Assembly (NCBI GenBank): GCA_036271855.1
Contig: DATAZV010000318.1
Coordinates: 1-10,102, forward strand
Direction: 5' to 3'
DNA: 10,102 nucleotides
Origin: JAQGMJ01 sp036271855
Lineage (GTDB): Bacteria; Pseudomonadota; Gammaproteobacteria; Burkholderiales; JAEUOS01
Shown here: positions 1 through 5,995 of the stretch, in pieces
Numbering within the stretch: the stretch's first letter is position 1
How the letters are laid out: every line of letters begins with the position of its first letter
Position numbers and translations under genes: made by a program
Notes under the pieces: generated by a model
The model's database searches: none
Told to the model about the DNA's origin: nothing
The model's input: the letters and a program-made list of their open reading frames with translations, nothing else

Positions 1-58
1 TGAGGTGACCCAGGGCCAGAAAGGCAAGCAGGCTTCGAACATCCAGTCCGCGGCCTGA
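1..58 (+). CDS. Cold-shock protein (CspA family), 3' end only
   Basis: Only the last 18 residues and the TGA stop (56-58) are inside the window. The peptide reads EVTQGQKGKQASNIQSAA, the typical C-terminus of bacterial CspA-type cold-shock proteins (usually about 67-70 residues), where a beta strand carrying V-x-x-G-x-K-G is followed by A-x-N-I/V. The family binds single-stranded RNA and DNA through a single OB-fold domain and acts as an RNA chaperone. A clear intrinsic terminator follows 17 bp after the stop, so this is the last gene of its transcript. The RNA-binding RNP motifs lie outside the window, so the paralogue cannot be named. Confidence 0.85.
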   Translation, partial: EVTQGQKGKQASNIQSAA

Positions 59-75
59 CACTCCCTTCCTCCTGA

Positions 76-110
76 AACCCCGCCCCGGCAACGGCGCGGG
101 GTTTTTGTTT
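76..110 (+). terminator. Intrinsic terminator after the cold-shock gene
   Basis: The arm AACCCCGC (76-83) pairs perfectly with GCGGGGTT (96-103) around a 12-nt loop. The 3' arm runs into a T-rich tract (102-106, then 108-111). It sits between the cold-shock stop codon and the next gene. Confidence 0.85.
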
Positions 111-149
111 TGCTTTTGTTGTTTGCACATAGGTGGGTCCAATCTGGCG

Positions 150-758
150 ATGCTGCTCCTGTTCAACAAGCCCTTCGGGGTGATTTGCCAGTTCTCGGAA
201 AGCGGCGGCAAACCGACCCTGGCCGAATTCATCCGCGTGCCCGAGGTTTATCCCGCCGGGCGCCTGGATACCGACAGCGAAGGCCTGCTGCTGCTGACCG
301 ACGACGGCAAGCTGCAGCACCGCATCAGCGACCCGAAGGCGAAAATGCCCAAGCACTATTGGGTGCAGGTTGAAGGGTCCCCCGACCCGCAAGCCCTCGC
401 CGCCCTGGCCCGCGGCATCGACCTGGGCGATTTCGTCACCCGTCCGGCACAGGTGCGGGCCATCCCCGAGCCGTCGGGCCTGTGGCCGCGCGACCCGCCG
501 GTCCGCTACCGCGCCGCCATCCCGACCTCCTGGCTCGAAATAAGCATTACCGAAGGCAAGAATCGCCAGGTGCGGCGGATGACGGCGCGTGTCGGCCTGC
601 CCACCTTGCGCCTGATCCGCCACCGTATCGGCCCCTACACGCTCGACACCCTGCGCCCGGGTCAATGGCGCCCCGCCGAAACGCCGGCCGGCGTTTCGGA
701 CAGCACCGCACCGGCGCCCGCCAGGATTGTTCGTCGCCGGCCCACCGCGGGTAGATGA
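150..758 (+). CDS. rluE: 23S rRNA pseudouridine synthase, RluE type
   Basis: This is a 202-residue RsuA/RluB/E/F-family pseudouridine synthase. In E. coli RluE converts U2457 of 23S rRNA to pseudouridine. The catalytic motif GRLDTDSEGLLLLT begins at residue 37 and its nucleophilic aspartate is D40. The N-terminal FNKPFGV motif and the C-terminal motif EGKNRQVRRMTARVGLPTLR are both present, and WPRDPPVRYRAAIPTSWL closely resembles the RluE-specific stretch of the E. coli protein. As in RluE, no N-terminal S4 domain is visible. The start is taken at the ATG at 150, because the upstream in-frame ATG at 105 lies in the tail of the preceding terminator. A possible Shine-Dalgarno AGGTGG (131-136) is rather far away at 13 nt. 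The last ~25 residues are Pro/Ala/Arg-rich and probably disordered. The subgroup assignment (RluE rather than RluB or RluF) is from remembered sequence similarity. Confidence 0.88.
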   Translation: MLLLFNKPFGVICQFSESGGKPTLAEFIRVPEVYPAGRLDTDSEGLLLLTDDGKLQHRISDPKAKMPKHYWVQVEGSPDPQALAALARGIDLGDFVTRPAQVRAIPEPSGLWPRDPPVRYRAAIPTSWLEISITEGKNRQVRRMTARVGLPTLRLIRHRIGPYTLDTLRPGQWRPAETPAGVSDSTAPAPARIVRRRPTAGR

Positions 759-985
759 TCCGGGCACATCCGGCACAAGCGAAATAGGCTAATGCATTGT
801 TTCGTTTAAATAATTTTTAATAAGCCCCGTCGATTTCGGGTCTTTTCCCCCATTTCGGTGCGTCAATCCCGAAAGTACAAATAAAGTTATCGACGCTGTC
901 AACGTGGCTGTAATTGCTCGCGTTATTCTGCATGACCGAGGAGGTCACAAGAAATCTTCCTAACCATCGATTCAAGGAAACCGCA
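759..985 (+). other. AT-rich intergenic leader between rluE and the small exported protein
   Basis: These 227 bp contain a sharply AT-rich patch (about 797-823) inside otherwise GC-rich DNA. They probably hold the promoter of the small gene that starts at 986. A TGTAAT hexamer (a -10-like box) lies near 909-914, but I could not pair it with a good -35 box, so no promoter is called. No convincing intrinsic terminator for rluE is seen. A weak 4-bp hairpin at 826-840 followed by TCTTTT is the only candidate. Confidence 0.3.
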
Positions 986-1198
986 ATGAGCAAACTCCTG
1001 TCCGTTCTGATCGCCGGCGCCATCGCTGTCGCCGCCGCCCCCGCTTTCGCCGCCGACGCTCCGGCCGCTGCCCCCGCCGCTGACGCGAAGGCCGCCCCGA
1101 TGGCCAAGCCGGCCAAGAAAGCCAAGAAAGCCAAGAAGGCAAAGAAGGCTGACGCGATGGCTCCCGCCGCCGCTCCCGCCGCCGCCCCCGCGAAGTAA
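986..1198 (+). CDS. Small exported Ala/Lys-rich protein with AKK repeats, unknown function
   Basis: This is a 70-residue protein that I cannot assign to a characterised family. Residues 1-22 form a clear Sec signal peptide: lysine at position 3, a hydrophobic core of Leu/Ile/Val/Ala, and cleavage after AFA before ADAPA. The predicted mature chain is about 48 residues, made almost only of Ala, Pro and Lys with a few Asp and Met and no Cys or aromatic residues. Residues 43-54 are four tandem Ala-Lys-Lys units, encoded by four near-identical 9-bp DNA repeats. The start at 986 is supported by AAGGAA upstream (974-979) and by the signal peptide beginning right there; an in-frame ATG at 914 would add a poor N-terminus. 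The overall style recalls the enterobacterial acid-shock protein Asr (exported, Ala/Lys-rich, low complexity), but that is compositional likeness only. It is a single-gene unit with its own strong terminator. Confidence 0.75.
   Translation: MSKLLSVLIAGAIAVAAAPAFAADAPAAAPAADAKAAPMAKPAKKAKKAKKAKKADAMAPAAAPAAAPAK
1112..1147 (+). repeat. Four tandem 9-bp repeats coding Ala-Lys-Lys
   Basis: Four in-frame copies of GCCAAGAAA or close variants (GCCAAGAAG, GCAAAGAAG) run back to back and encode (AKK)4 in the small exported protein. A degenerate unit, GCCAAGCCG (AKP), precedes them at 1103-1111. Such a tract can change in copy number by slippage without breaking the frame. Confidence 0.9.
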
Positions 1199-1217
1199 GC
1201 AGTCGGCGCTAGAAAGG

Positions 1218-1252
1218 CCGGGCTTCCAGGCAACTGGAACCCGGTTTTTTTT
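1218..1252 (+). terminator. Strong intrinsic terminator with GCAA tetraloop
   Basis: CCGGG (1218-1222) and TTCCAG (1224-1229) pair with CTGGAA (1234-1239) and CCCGG (1240-1244). This gives 11 base pairs interrupted only by one bulged C at 1223. The loop is GCAA, a stable GNRA tetraloop, and an eight-T run follows (1245-1252). It ends the transcript of the small exported protein. Confidence 0.93.
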
Positions 1253-1275
1253 CGCCCGTTTTTCAGATTTTTTGC

Positions 1276-1304
1276 CTGCCATACCTGGCTGCCGGCGCTA
1301 CAAT
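1276..1304 (+). promoter_or_regulatory. Predicted sigma-70 promoter of the DUF192 gene
   Basis: CTGCCA (1276-1281, four of six matches to TTGACA), a 17-bp spacer and TACAAT (1299-1304, five of six matches to TATAAT) lie between the preceding terminator and the next gene. The start site would be near 1311, giving a leader of about 60 nt. Confidence 0.5.
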
Positions 1305-1370
1305 CCCGGCGCGGCTTGAGGCAAGCACCCGCAACGCCGGGCCGCCCACCATCGTCACCGCCGACATCCC

Positions 1371-1835
1371 ATGAAAATTCGCTCCCTCTTGCCCGCCCTG
1401 CTCCTTGCCCTTGCCTGCGCCCCCGCGCTGGCCCAGGAGGCCACCGGGCCGCAGCCGCGCCTGCCCGCCGTGCAACTGCAAAGCGGCATGTACCTGATCA
1501 AGGCGGAGGTGGCGGGCAACTACGCCACCCGCATGGTCGGCATGATGATGCGCAAAGAGATGGCCGCAAACGAGGGCATGCTGTTCCTGTTCCCGGAGCG
1601 GGACAAGCAGTGCATGTGGATGAAAAACACCTTGCTGCCGCTGTCGGTGGCTTTCATGGACGAAAAGGGCGTGATCCTGAATATCGAGGACATGAAGCCG
1701 CAGACCGAAGACAGCCATTGCAGCACCGGCATCGCCCCCTACGCGCTGGAAATGAGCCTGGGCTGGTTCAAGCAAAAAGGCATCAAGGCCGGCAGCAAGA
1801 TCGGCGGACTGGAAAAAGCCGGCAAGGCGGAATAA
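1371..1835 (+). CDS. Exported DUF192 family protein
   Basis: This is a 154-residue protein of the DUF192 family (small beta-rich domain, biochemical role not established). Residues 1-21 are a signal peptide with cleavage after ALA, before QEATG, so it is predicted to be periplasmic. The DUF192 hallmarks appear in order: R-x-x-G-M-M-M-R-K-E at about 54-63, GMLFLFPE at 69-76, MWMKNTLLPLSVAF at 82-95, and YALEMSLGWFKQKGIKAGSKI at the end. Two cysteines remain after processing, C81 beside the WMKNT motif and C117; a periplasmic disulfide between them is possible but unproven. No obvious Shine-Dalgarno precedes the ATG, but the signal peptide fixes the start. It appears monocistronic, with its own predicted promoter and a terminator shared with the convergent yqeY gene. 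Confidence 0.88.
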   Translation: MKIRSLLPALLLALACAPALAQEATGPQPRLPAVQLQSGMYLIKAEVAGNYATRMVGMMMRKEMAANEGMLFLFPERDKQCMWMKNTLLPLSVAFMDEKGVILNIEDMKPQTEDSHCSTGIAPYALEMSLGWFKQKGIKAGSKIGGLEKAGKAE

Positions 1836-1845
1836 AAACCCGCGC

Positions 1846-1877
1846 AAAAAAACGCCCGGCCAAAGCCGGGCGTTTTT
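1846..1877. terminator. Bidirectional terminator shared by the DUF192 gene and yqeY
   Basis: AAAAACGCCCGGC (1848-1860) pairs perfectly with GCCGGGCGTTTTT (1865-1877) around a CAAA loop. The plus strand ends in five T (1873-1877). The minus strand ends in seven T (complement of 1846-1852). It lies 10 bp after the DUF192 stop and 24 bp after the yqeY stop, so it serves both convergent units. Confidence 0.95.
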
Positions 1878-1901
1878 CCATCAGGAAGGCAAGTTGCGGA
1901 C

Positions 1902-2348
1902 TCAGCCCGCGAGCCGGGCTTTCACCAGCGCCGACACCTTGGTCATGTCGGCGCGCCCGGCGAGTTTCGCCTTGACCGCGCCCATCACCTTGCCCATCGC
2001 CTGCGGCGAGCTGCCGCCGGCGGCGGCCACCGCCTCGGCGATCACCGCCTCGATTTCAGCGTCGTCGGCCTGCTTGGGCAGGTAGGCGGAGAGCACGTCG
2101 ACCTCGAACTGCTCGTTGGCCGCCAGGTCTTCGCGCTTGGCCGCGGTGTACTGTGTGATCGAGTCGCGGCGCTTCTTGATTTCCTTCTCGACGATGCCGA
2201 CCACCTCGGCGTCGCTGGGGATGATGCGCTTGTCGACCTCCACCTGCTTGATCGCGGCCAGCAGCATGCGGATGGCGGAAAGCTTTTGCGCTTCCTTGGC
2301 GCGCATCGCCGACTTCATGTCTTCGGTGATCTGGTCTTTCAGGCTCAT
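1902..2348 (-). CDS. yqeY: GatB/YqeY domain protein
   Basis: This 148-residue protein matches the YqeY family in full length: an N-terminal MSLKDQITEDMKSAMRAKE helix, LSAIRMLLAAIKQVEVDKR (about 23-41), the EKEIKKRRDSI helix, the YLPKQ motif near residue 89, and the GKVMGAVKAKLAGRAD C-terminal motif. The C-terminal part is homologous to the tail domain of the GatB subunit of Asp/Glu-tRNA amidotransferase, which contacts tRNA. The stand-alone protein has no firmly established activity. GGAG (complement of 2354-2357) sits 5 nt before the ATG. It lies downstream of rpsU, its usual betaproteobacterial neighbour, but a terminator hairpin intervenes. A second terminator follows its stop, so it is the last gene on this strand here. 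Confidence 0.92.
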   Translation of the reverse strand: MSLKDQITEDMKSAMRAKEAQKLSAIRMLLAAIKQVEVDKRIIPSDAEVVGIVEKEIKKRRDSITQYTAAKREDLAANEQFEVDVLSAYLPKQADDAEIEAVIAEAVAAAGGSSPQAMGKVMGAVKAKLAGRADMTKVSALVKARLAG

Positions 2349-2409
2349 GGTCGCTCCAGGCGTTGTTCGATTTTGACGGGGAGAACCCTACATGGGGGCG
2401 GCTAAAAAC

Positions 2410-2447
2410 AACAAAAGCCGCAAGGCGCCTTAAGCACCTGCGGCTTT
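2410..2447 (-). terminator. Intrinsic terminator or attenuator between rpsU and yqeY
   Basis: Read on the minus strand, AAAGCCGCA (complement of 2439-2447) pairs perfectly with TGCGGCTTT (complement of 2414-2422). Two further GC pairs lie inside, past a one-base bulge. The T-rich tail TTTTGTTGTTTTTAG follows (complement of about 2402-2416). It begins 18 nt after the rpsU stop codon. E. coli has a comparable terminator between rpsU and dnaG, which lowers expression of downstream genes relative to rpsU. Confidence 0.82.
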
Positions 2448-2465
2448 GCGTACAGCCTGGCCTGC

Positions 2466-2678
2466 TTAGTAAAGCTTCGGCGGCAGTTGCTGGCTCTTCA
2501 GGCGCTTGTAGGTGCGCTTGACGGCGGCGGCATGCTTGCGCTTGCGCTCGGCGGTGGGCTTTTCGTAGAACTCGCGGGCACGCAACTCGGTCAGCAGACC
2601 GGTTTTTTCGATCGTGCGCTTGAAGCGGCGCATGGCGGCTTCGAAGGGCTCGTTTTCTTTTACGCGAACACTCGGCAT
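2466..2678 (-). CDS. rpsU: Small ribosomal subunit protein bS21
   Basis: This is a 70-residue protein, the usual length of bS21. It begins MPSVRVKENEPFEAAMRRFKR and continues with the very basic KPTAERKRKHAAAVKR helix region. bS21 binds the platform of the 30S subunit near the 3' end of 16S rRNA and the mRNA exit site, and it takes part in translation initiation. The ATG is preceded by GGAG (complement of 2687-2690) at 8 nt. A near-consensus promoter lies about 90 bp upstream, and a terminator hairpin lies just after the TAA stop. The common downstream partners dnaG and rpoD are absent after yqeY. Confidence 0.97.
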   Translation of the reverse strand: MPSVRVKENEPFEAAMRRFKRTIEKTGLLTELRAREFYEKPTAERKRKHAAAVKRTYKRLKSQQLPPKLY

Positions 2679-2767
2679 TCAACAGACTCCGGATTTCAGG
2701 CTTTGCCTGAGGGTGAAATTGGATGGCCGCGAACGCAAATTCAACTGCAAATCGCGGAAAGCCTTTG

Positions 2768-2796
2768 ATTATACGAGGTTTGGCCAAACTTTGCAA
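2768..2796 (-). promoter_or_regulatory. Sigma-70 promoter of rpsU with a palindromic spacer
   Basis: On the minus strand, TTGCAA (complement of 2791-2796) is followed by a 17-bp spacer and a perfect TATAAT (complement of 2768-2773). This is the best promoter match in the window. The start site would be near 2761, about 80 nt before the rpsU ATG. The spacer contains a perfect 12-bp palindrome, GTTTGGCCAAAC (2778-2789). Confidence 0.85.
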
Positions 2797-2824
2797 GGGG
2801 CCAGCCGGCGCCCGGCATGCCTGG
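2797..2824 (-). other. GC-rich hairpin directly after the czcA stop
   Basis: On the minus strand GCCGG (complement of 2812-2816) pairs with CCGGC (complement of 2804-2808) around a GCG loop. CCA/TGG can extend it past a 5-nt bulge. No T-run follows, so it is not a standard intrinsic terminator. It could protect the 3' end of the efflux mRNA, or assist Rho-dependent termination. Confidence 0.35.
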
Positions 2825-5800
2825 TTACGCCTCTTGCTCCTTGACGAACACCGGGTAGAGCAGCGGCAGCAGGATCAGGGTGAAAATCGTCGCCGAAACG
2901 ATGCCGCCGACGATCACGACGGCGAACGGCTGCTGGGTTTCCGAGCCGATGCCCTTGGAAATCGCCGCCGGCAGCAGGCCCAGGCCGGCCATCAGGGCAG
3001 TCATCAGGATCGGCCGCAGCCGGTTCACCGCGCCGCTGGAAATCGCCTCCTTGAACGGCGTGCCGTTGCGGAACAGCTCGATGATGTGCTCCAGCATGAT
3101 CACGCCGTTTTGCACCGAAATGCCGGCCACCGCGATGAAACCCACCGCCGCCGAAATCGACACGTGCAGGCCGGCCAGGGCCAGCCCGGCGAAGCCGCCG
3201 ATGGCGGTAAACGGGATCATCATCAGCACCAGCAGAGCCTTTTTCATCGACTTGAAGGCCCAGAACAACAGGGCGAAAATCGAGAACAGGCTGATCGGCA
3301 CGATCACCGTCAGGCGCTTCAGGGCGCGCTGCTGGTTTTCGAACTGCCCGCCCCAGGTGACGTAATAGCCCGGCGGCACGTTCACTTCCTTGGCCACCCG
3401 CGCCTGCGCTTCGGCGACAAAGCTGCCCTGGTCGCGGTCAATCAGGTTCACCTTCACCGGGATCAGGCGGCCGCCGTTTTCGCGGCCGATGCGCGAGGCG
3501 CCCTGGCGGATTTCGATCGTCGCCACCTCGGCCAGGGCCACGGTGTTGGAACCGCCCGGCAGCGGCACCTGCAGGTTGGAGACGTCGTCGACGGCGTCGC
3601 GGAACGGCAGGGCCAGGCGCAAGGTGACGTCGAAGCGGCGGTCACCCTCGTAGAAGGTGCTCACCGCCGAGCCCGCCAGCGCGGTCTGGATGGCGTTGCC
3701 GACGTCGTTGATGTTCACCCCCAGGCGCGCGATCTTGGCGCGGTCCATGCGGATCGACAGTTCGGTCTGGCCGCCGATTTTCAGCGAGCCGACGTCGGTG
3801 GCGCCGCGGATCGAGGACAGGATATCGACGATCTGGTCGGCCTTGTCCTGCAGGATTTCCAGGTCCGGGCCGTAGACCTTGACCACGATTTCGCCCTTGG
3901 CGCCGGACAGCGCCTCTTCGACGTTGTCCTGGATCACCTGCGAAAAGTTGGTCGGGATGCCCGGCATCGAGCGGATCTTCTTGCTCATGTCGGTGATCAG
4001 GGCGTCCTTGCTGGCGAAATGCCAGGTGCCGCGCGGCTGCAGCTCGGCCAGGATTTCCAGGTTGTTCGGCCCCTTCGGATCGGTACCGTCGTCGGGCCGG
4101 CCGACCTGGGTCACCACCTGCTTGACCTCCGGGTAGCCGGTGAGGATCGCGCGCACGGTGCGCTCGATCTCCTTGGTCTGGCCCAGGCTGGTCTGCGGCG
4201 GCATGCTGATGGTCAGCCAGATGTTGCCCTCGTCGAGCTTGGGCAGGAATTCGCTGCCCAACAGCGGCACCAGCGCCAGGGTCAGGACCAGCAGGCCGAC
4301 CGAGGCGCCGGCCACCAGCAGGCGCACCCCGGCCAGCCGCTCCAGCAGGTTGCGGTAGCCGGTTTGCAGCTTCTGCATCCACGCCACGTGCTTTTCCGCC
4401 AGGTTGTTGGTGCGCATGTTGTACGACAGCAGCGTGGGCACCAGCGTCAGGGTCAGGATGATCGCGCCCAGCAGCGCGAAGGAGAGCGTGAAGGCCACCG
4501 GCGAGAAGATCTTGCCCTCGACCCGCTGGAAGGTGAAGATCGGCAGGAAGGCGAGGATGATGATGCCTTTGGAAAACAGGATCGGATGCCCCAGCTCCGT
4601 CACCGTGTTGCGAAGGGTGGTCATGCGCCAGGAGATCGAGTCGTTGTGAGGGTTGGTGTCGTCGCGCGCATGGGCGAGCTTCACCATCAGCGCCTCCACC
4701 ACCACCACCGCACTGTCGATGATGATGCCGAAGTCGACCGCGCCCAGCGAGATCAGGTTGGCCGAGACGCCGCGCGCATCCATCATGATGAAGGCGAACA
4801 GCAGCGACAGCGGAATCACCGCGGCGACGATCAGCGCGGCGCGCCAGTTGCGCAGGAAAATGATCAGGATGGCGATCACCAGGGTCGCGCCCACCGTCAG
4901 GTTTTCGCCCACCGTGGAAACCGTGTGGTTGATCAACTGGGTGCGGTCGTAGACCGGGCGAATGCGCACGCCGGCGGGCAGGCGCTCCTGGATCTCGGTG
5001 ACGCGTTCCTTGAGCGAGTCGACGATTTTCGCCGCGTTCTGCCCCTTGGTCATCACCACGATGCCCTGGACGATGGAGTCGGACTCGTACTTCTTGGCGT
5101 TTTCCTCGCTGTTGATGCCGGCATAGGCGACGTAGCCGGAACGCACCCGGCCGCCCACCTGCACGTCGCCGATGTCGGACACCAGCACGGTGTTGCCGTT
5201 GCGCGAAGTGATGACGGTGCGGCCGATGTCGTCGAGATTGCCGAACAGGCCGATGCCGCGGATCACCAGCGCCTCGGCGCCGCGCCTGAGCAGGCCGCCG
5301 CCGAAGTTGCCGCTGTTGTTCGACAGCGCCTGGCTCACCTGGTCGAGCGTGACGTTGTAGCGCTTGAGCTTGTAGGGGTCGACGCGGATCTGGTATTCCT
5401 TCACCGAGCCGCCGAAGCTGACCACGTCGGCCACGCCCTGCACCATGCGCAGGCGCGGCTGGATCACCCAGTCCTGGATCGCGCGCGCCTCGTACTCCGG
5501 CATGGCCTTGGGCACTTCGAGCACATAGCGGTAGATTTCGCCCACCGCGGTAGCCAGCGGCCCGAGCGAAGAATTGACACCGGTGGGCAGGCTGACTTCG
5601 TTCAGGCGCTCGGTCACCTGCTGGCGCGCGAAATAGTCGTTGGTGCCGTCGGCGAAGGTGAGGGTAACCACCGACAGGCCGGTGATCGACACCGAGCGCA
5701 CCTGGGTCAGGAAAGGCGTGCCCGCCATGCCGATTTCGATCGGCAGCGAAACCGCGCGCTCGACCTCTTCCGGCGCCTGGCCGCGATACTGGGTGACGAT

Positions 5801-5944
5801 CTGCACCTGCACGTCCTGCACGTCGGGGAAAGCCTCGATCGGCAGGTTGCCCACCGCGCGTACGCCGAAAAACATCAGGGCGACGATCGCCAGCAGCACG
5901 AACAGGCGCTGGGTGATGCAAAAGGTGACTAGGCGTTCAAGCAT
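2825..5944 (-). CDS. czcA: Heavy-metal efflux RND pump, CzcA family
   Basis: This 1039-residue inner-membrane protein belongs to the HME subfamily of RND transporters, which use proton influx to drive metal cations through a tripartite channel. Family length is about 1040-1060. The N-terminus (TM1 near residues 10-30, then LPIEAFPDVQDVQVQIVTQYRG) is typical. A porter domain follows, then TM2-TM4 (about 345-418), a second half repeating this plan, and final TM segments ending at FVKEQEA. The TM4 motif DFGIIIDSAVVVVE starts at D404. D404, D410 and E417 have the same spacing as D402, D408 and E415, the proton-relay residues of Cupriavidus CzcA. Two positions differ from the usual DGAVV..VEN pattern: Ser at 411 instead of Gly, and Ala at 418 instead of Asn. 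The DFG...D form favours the Co/Zn/Cd/Ni side of the family over CusA-like Cu/Ag pumps, but the true substrate cannot be read from sequence. It is the third gene of the operon, 51 bp after czcB, with no clear Shine-Dalgarno. Confidence 0.92.
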   Translation of the reverse strand: MLERLVTFCITQRLFVLLAIVALMFFGVRAVGNLPIEAFPDVQDVQVQIVTQYRGQAPEEVERAVSLPIEIGMAGTPFLTQVRSVSITGLSVVTLTFADGTNDYFARQQVTERLNEVSLPTGVNSSLGPLATAVGEIYRYVLEVPKAMPEYEARAIQDWVIQPRLRMVQGVADVVSFGGSVKEYQIRVDPYKLKRYNVTLDQVSQALSNNSGNFGGGLLRRGAEALVIRGIGLFGNLDDIGRTVITSRNGNTVLVSDIGDVQVGGRVRSGYVAYAGINSEENAKKYESDSIVQGIVVMTKGQNAAKIVDSLKERVTEIQERLPAGVRIRPVYDRTQLINHTVSTVGENLTVGATLVIAILIIFLRNWRAALIVAAVIPLSLLFAFIMMDARGVSANLISLGAVDFGIIIDSAVVVVEALMVKLAHARDDTNPHNDSISWRMTTLRNTVTELGHPILFSKGIIILAFLPIFTFQRVEGKIFSPVAFTLSFALLGAIILTLTLVPTLLSYNMRTNNLAEKHVAWMQKLQTGYRNLLERLAGVRLLVAGASVGLLVLTLALVPLLGSEFLPKLDEGNIWLTISMPPQTSLGQTKEIERTVRAILTGYPEVKQVVTQVGRPDDGTDPKGPNNLEILAELQPRGTWHFASKDALITDMSKKIRSMPGIPTNFSQVIQDNVEEALSGAKGEIVVKVYGPDLEILQDKADQIVDILSSIRGATDVGSLKIGGQTELSIRMDRAKIARLGVNINDVGNAIQTALAGSAVSTFYEGDRRFDVTLRLALPFRDAVDDVSNLQVPLPGGSNTVALAEVATIEIRQGASRIGRENGGRLIPVKVNLIDRDQGSFVAEAQARVAKEVNVPPGYYVTWGGQFENQQRALKRLTVIVPISLFSIFALLFWAFKSMKKALLVLMMIPFTAIGGFAGLALAGLHVSISAAVGFIAVAGISVQNGVIMLEHIIELFRNGTPFKEAISSGAVNRLRPILMTALMAGLGLLPAAISKGIGSETQQPFAVVIVGGIVSATIFTLILLPLLYPVFVKEQEA

Positions 5945-5995
5945 GGCGTCGTGGTTCGATGGCGCTTAAGCCGCGAGGCGCCGGCGTCGGCCCGG

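Noticed and set aside
105..149. N-terminal extension of rluE from an ATG at 105
   Set aside because: It would start translation inside the T-rich tail of the upstream terminator and adds Cys/Phe-rich residues unlike the family.
826..840. Hairpin CCCG...CGGG followed by TCTTTT as an rluE terminator
   Set aside because: Only four base pairs with a seven-base loop and a broken T-run; too weak to call.
817..1233. 138-codon minus-strand frame over the small exported protein
   Set aside because: The Ala/Gly/Phe-rich repeats simply mirror the Ala/Lys repeat DNA; the plus-strand gene has a signal peptide, a ribosome-binding site and a terminator.
2723..5932. 1069-codon open frame on the plus strand opposite czcA
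   Set aside because: Its translation is a low-complexity run of Arg, His, Gln, Asp and Gly. That is what the antisense of a GC-rich gene gives, while the minus strand shows a full, motif-rich RND pump.
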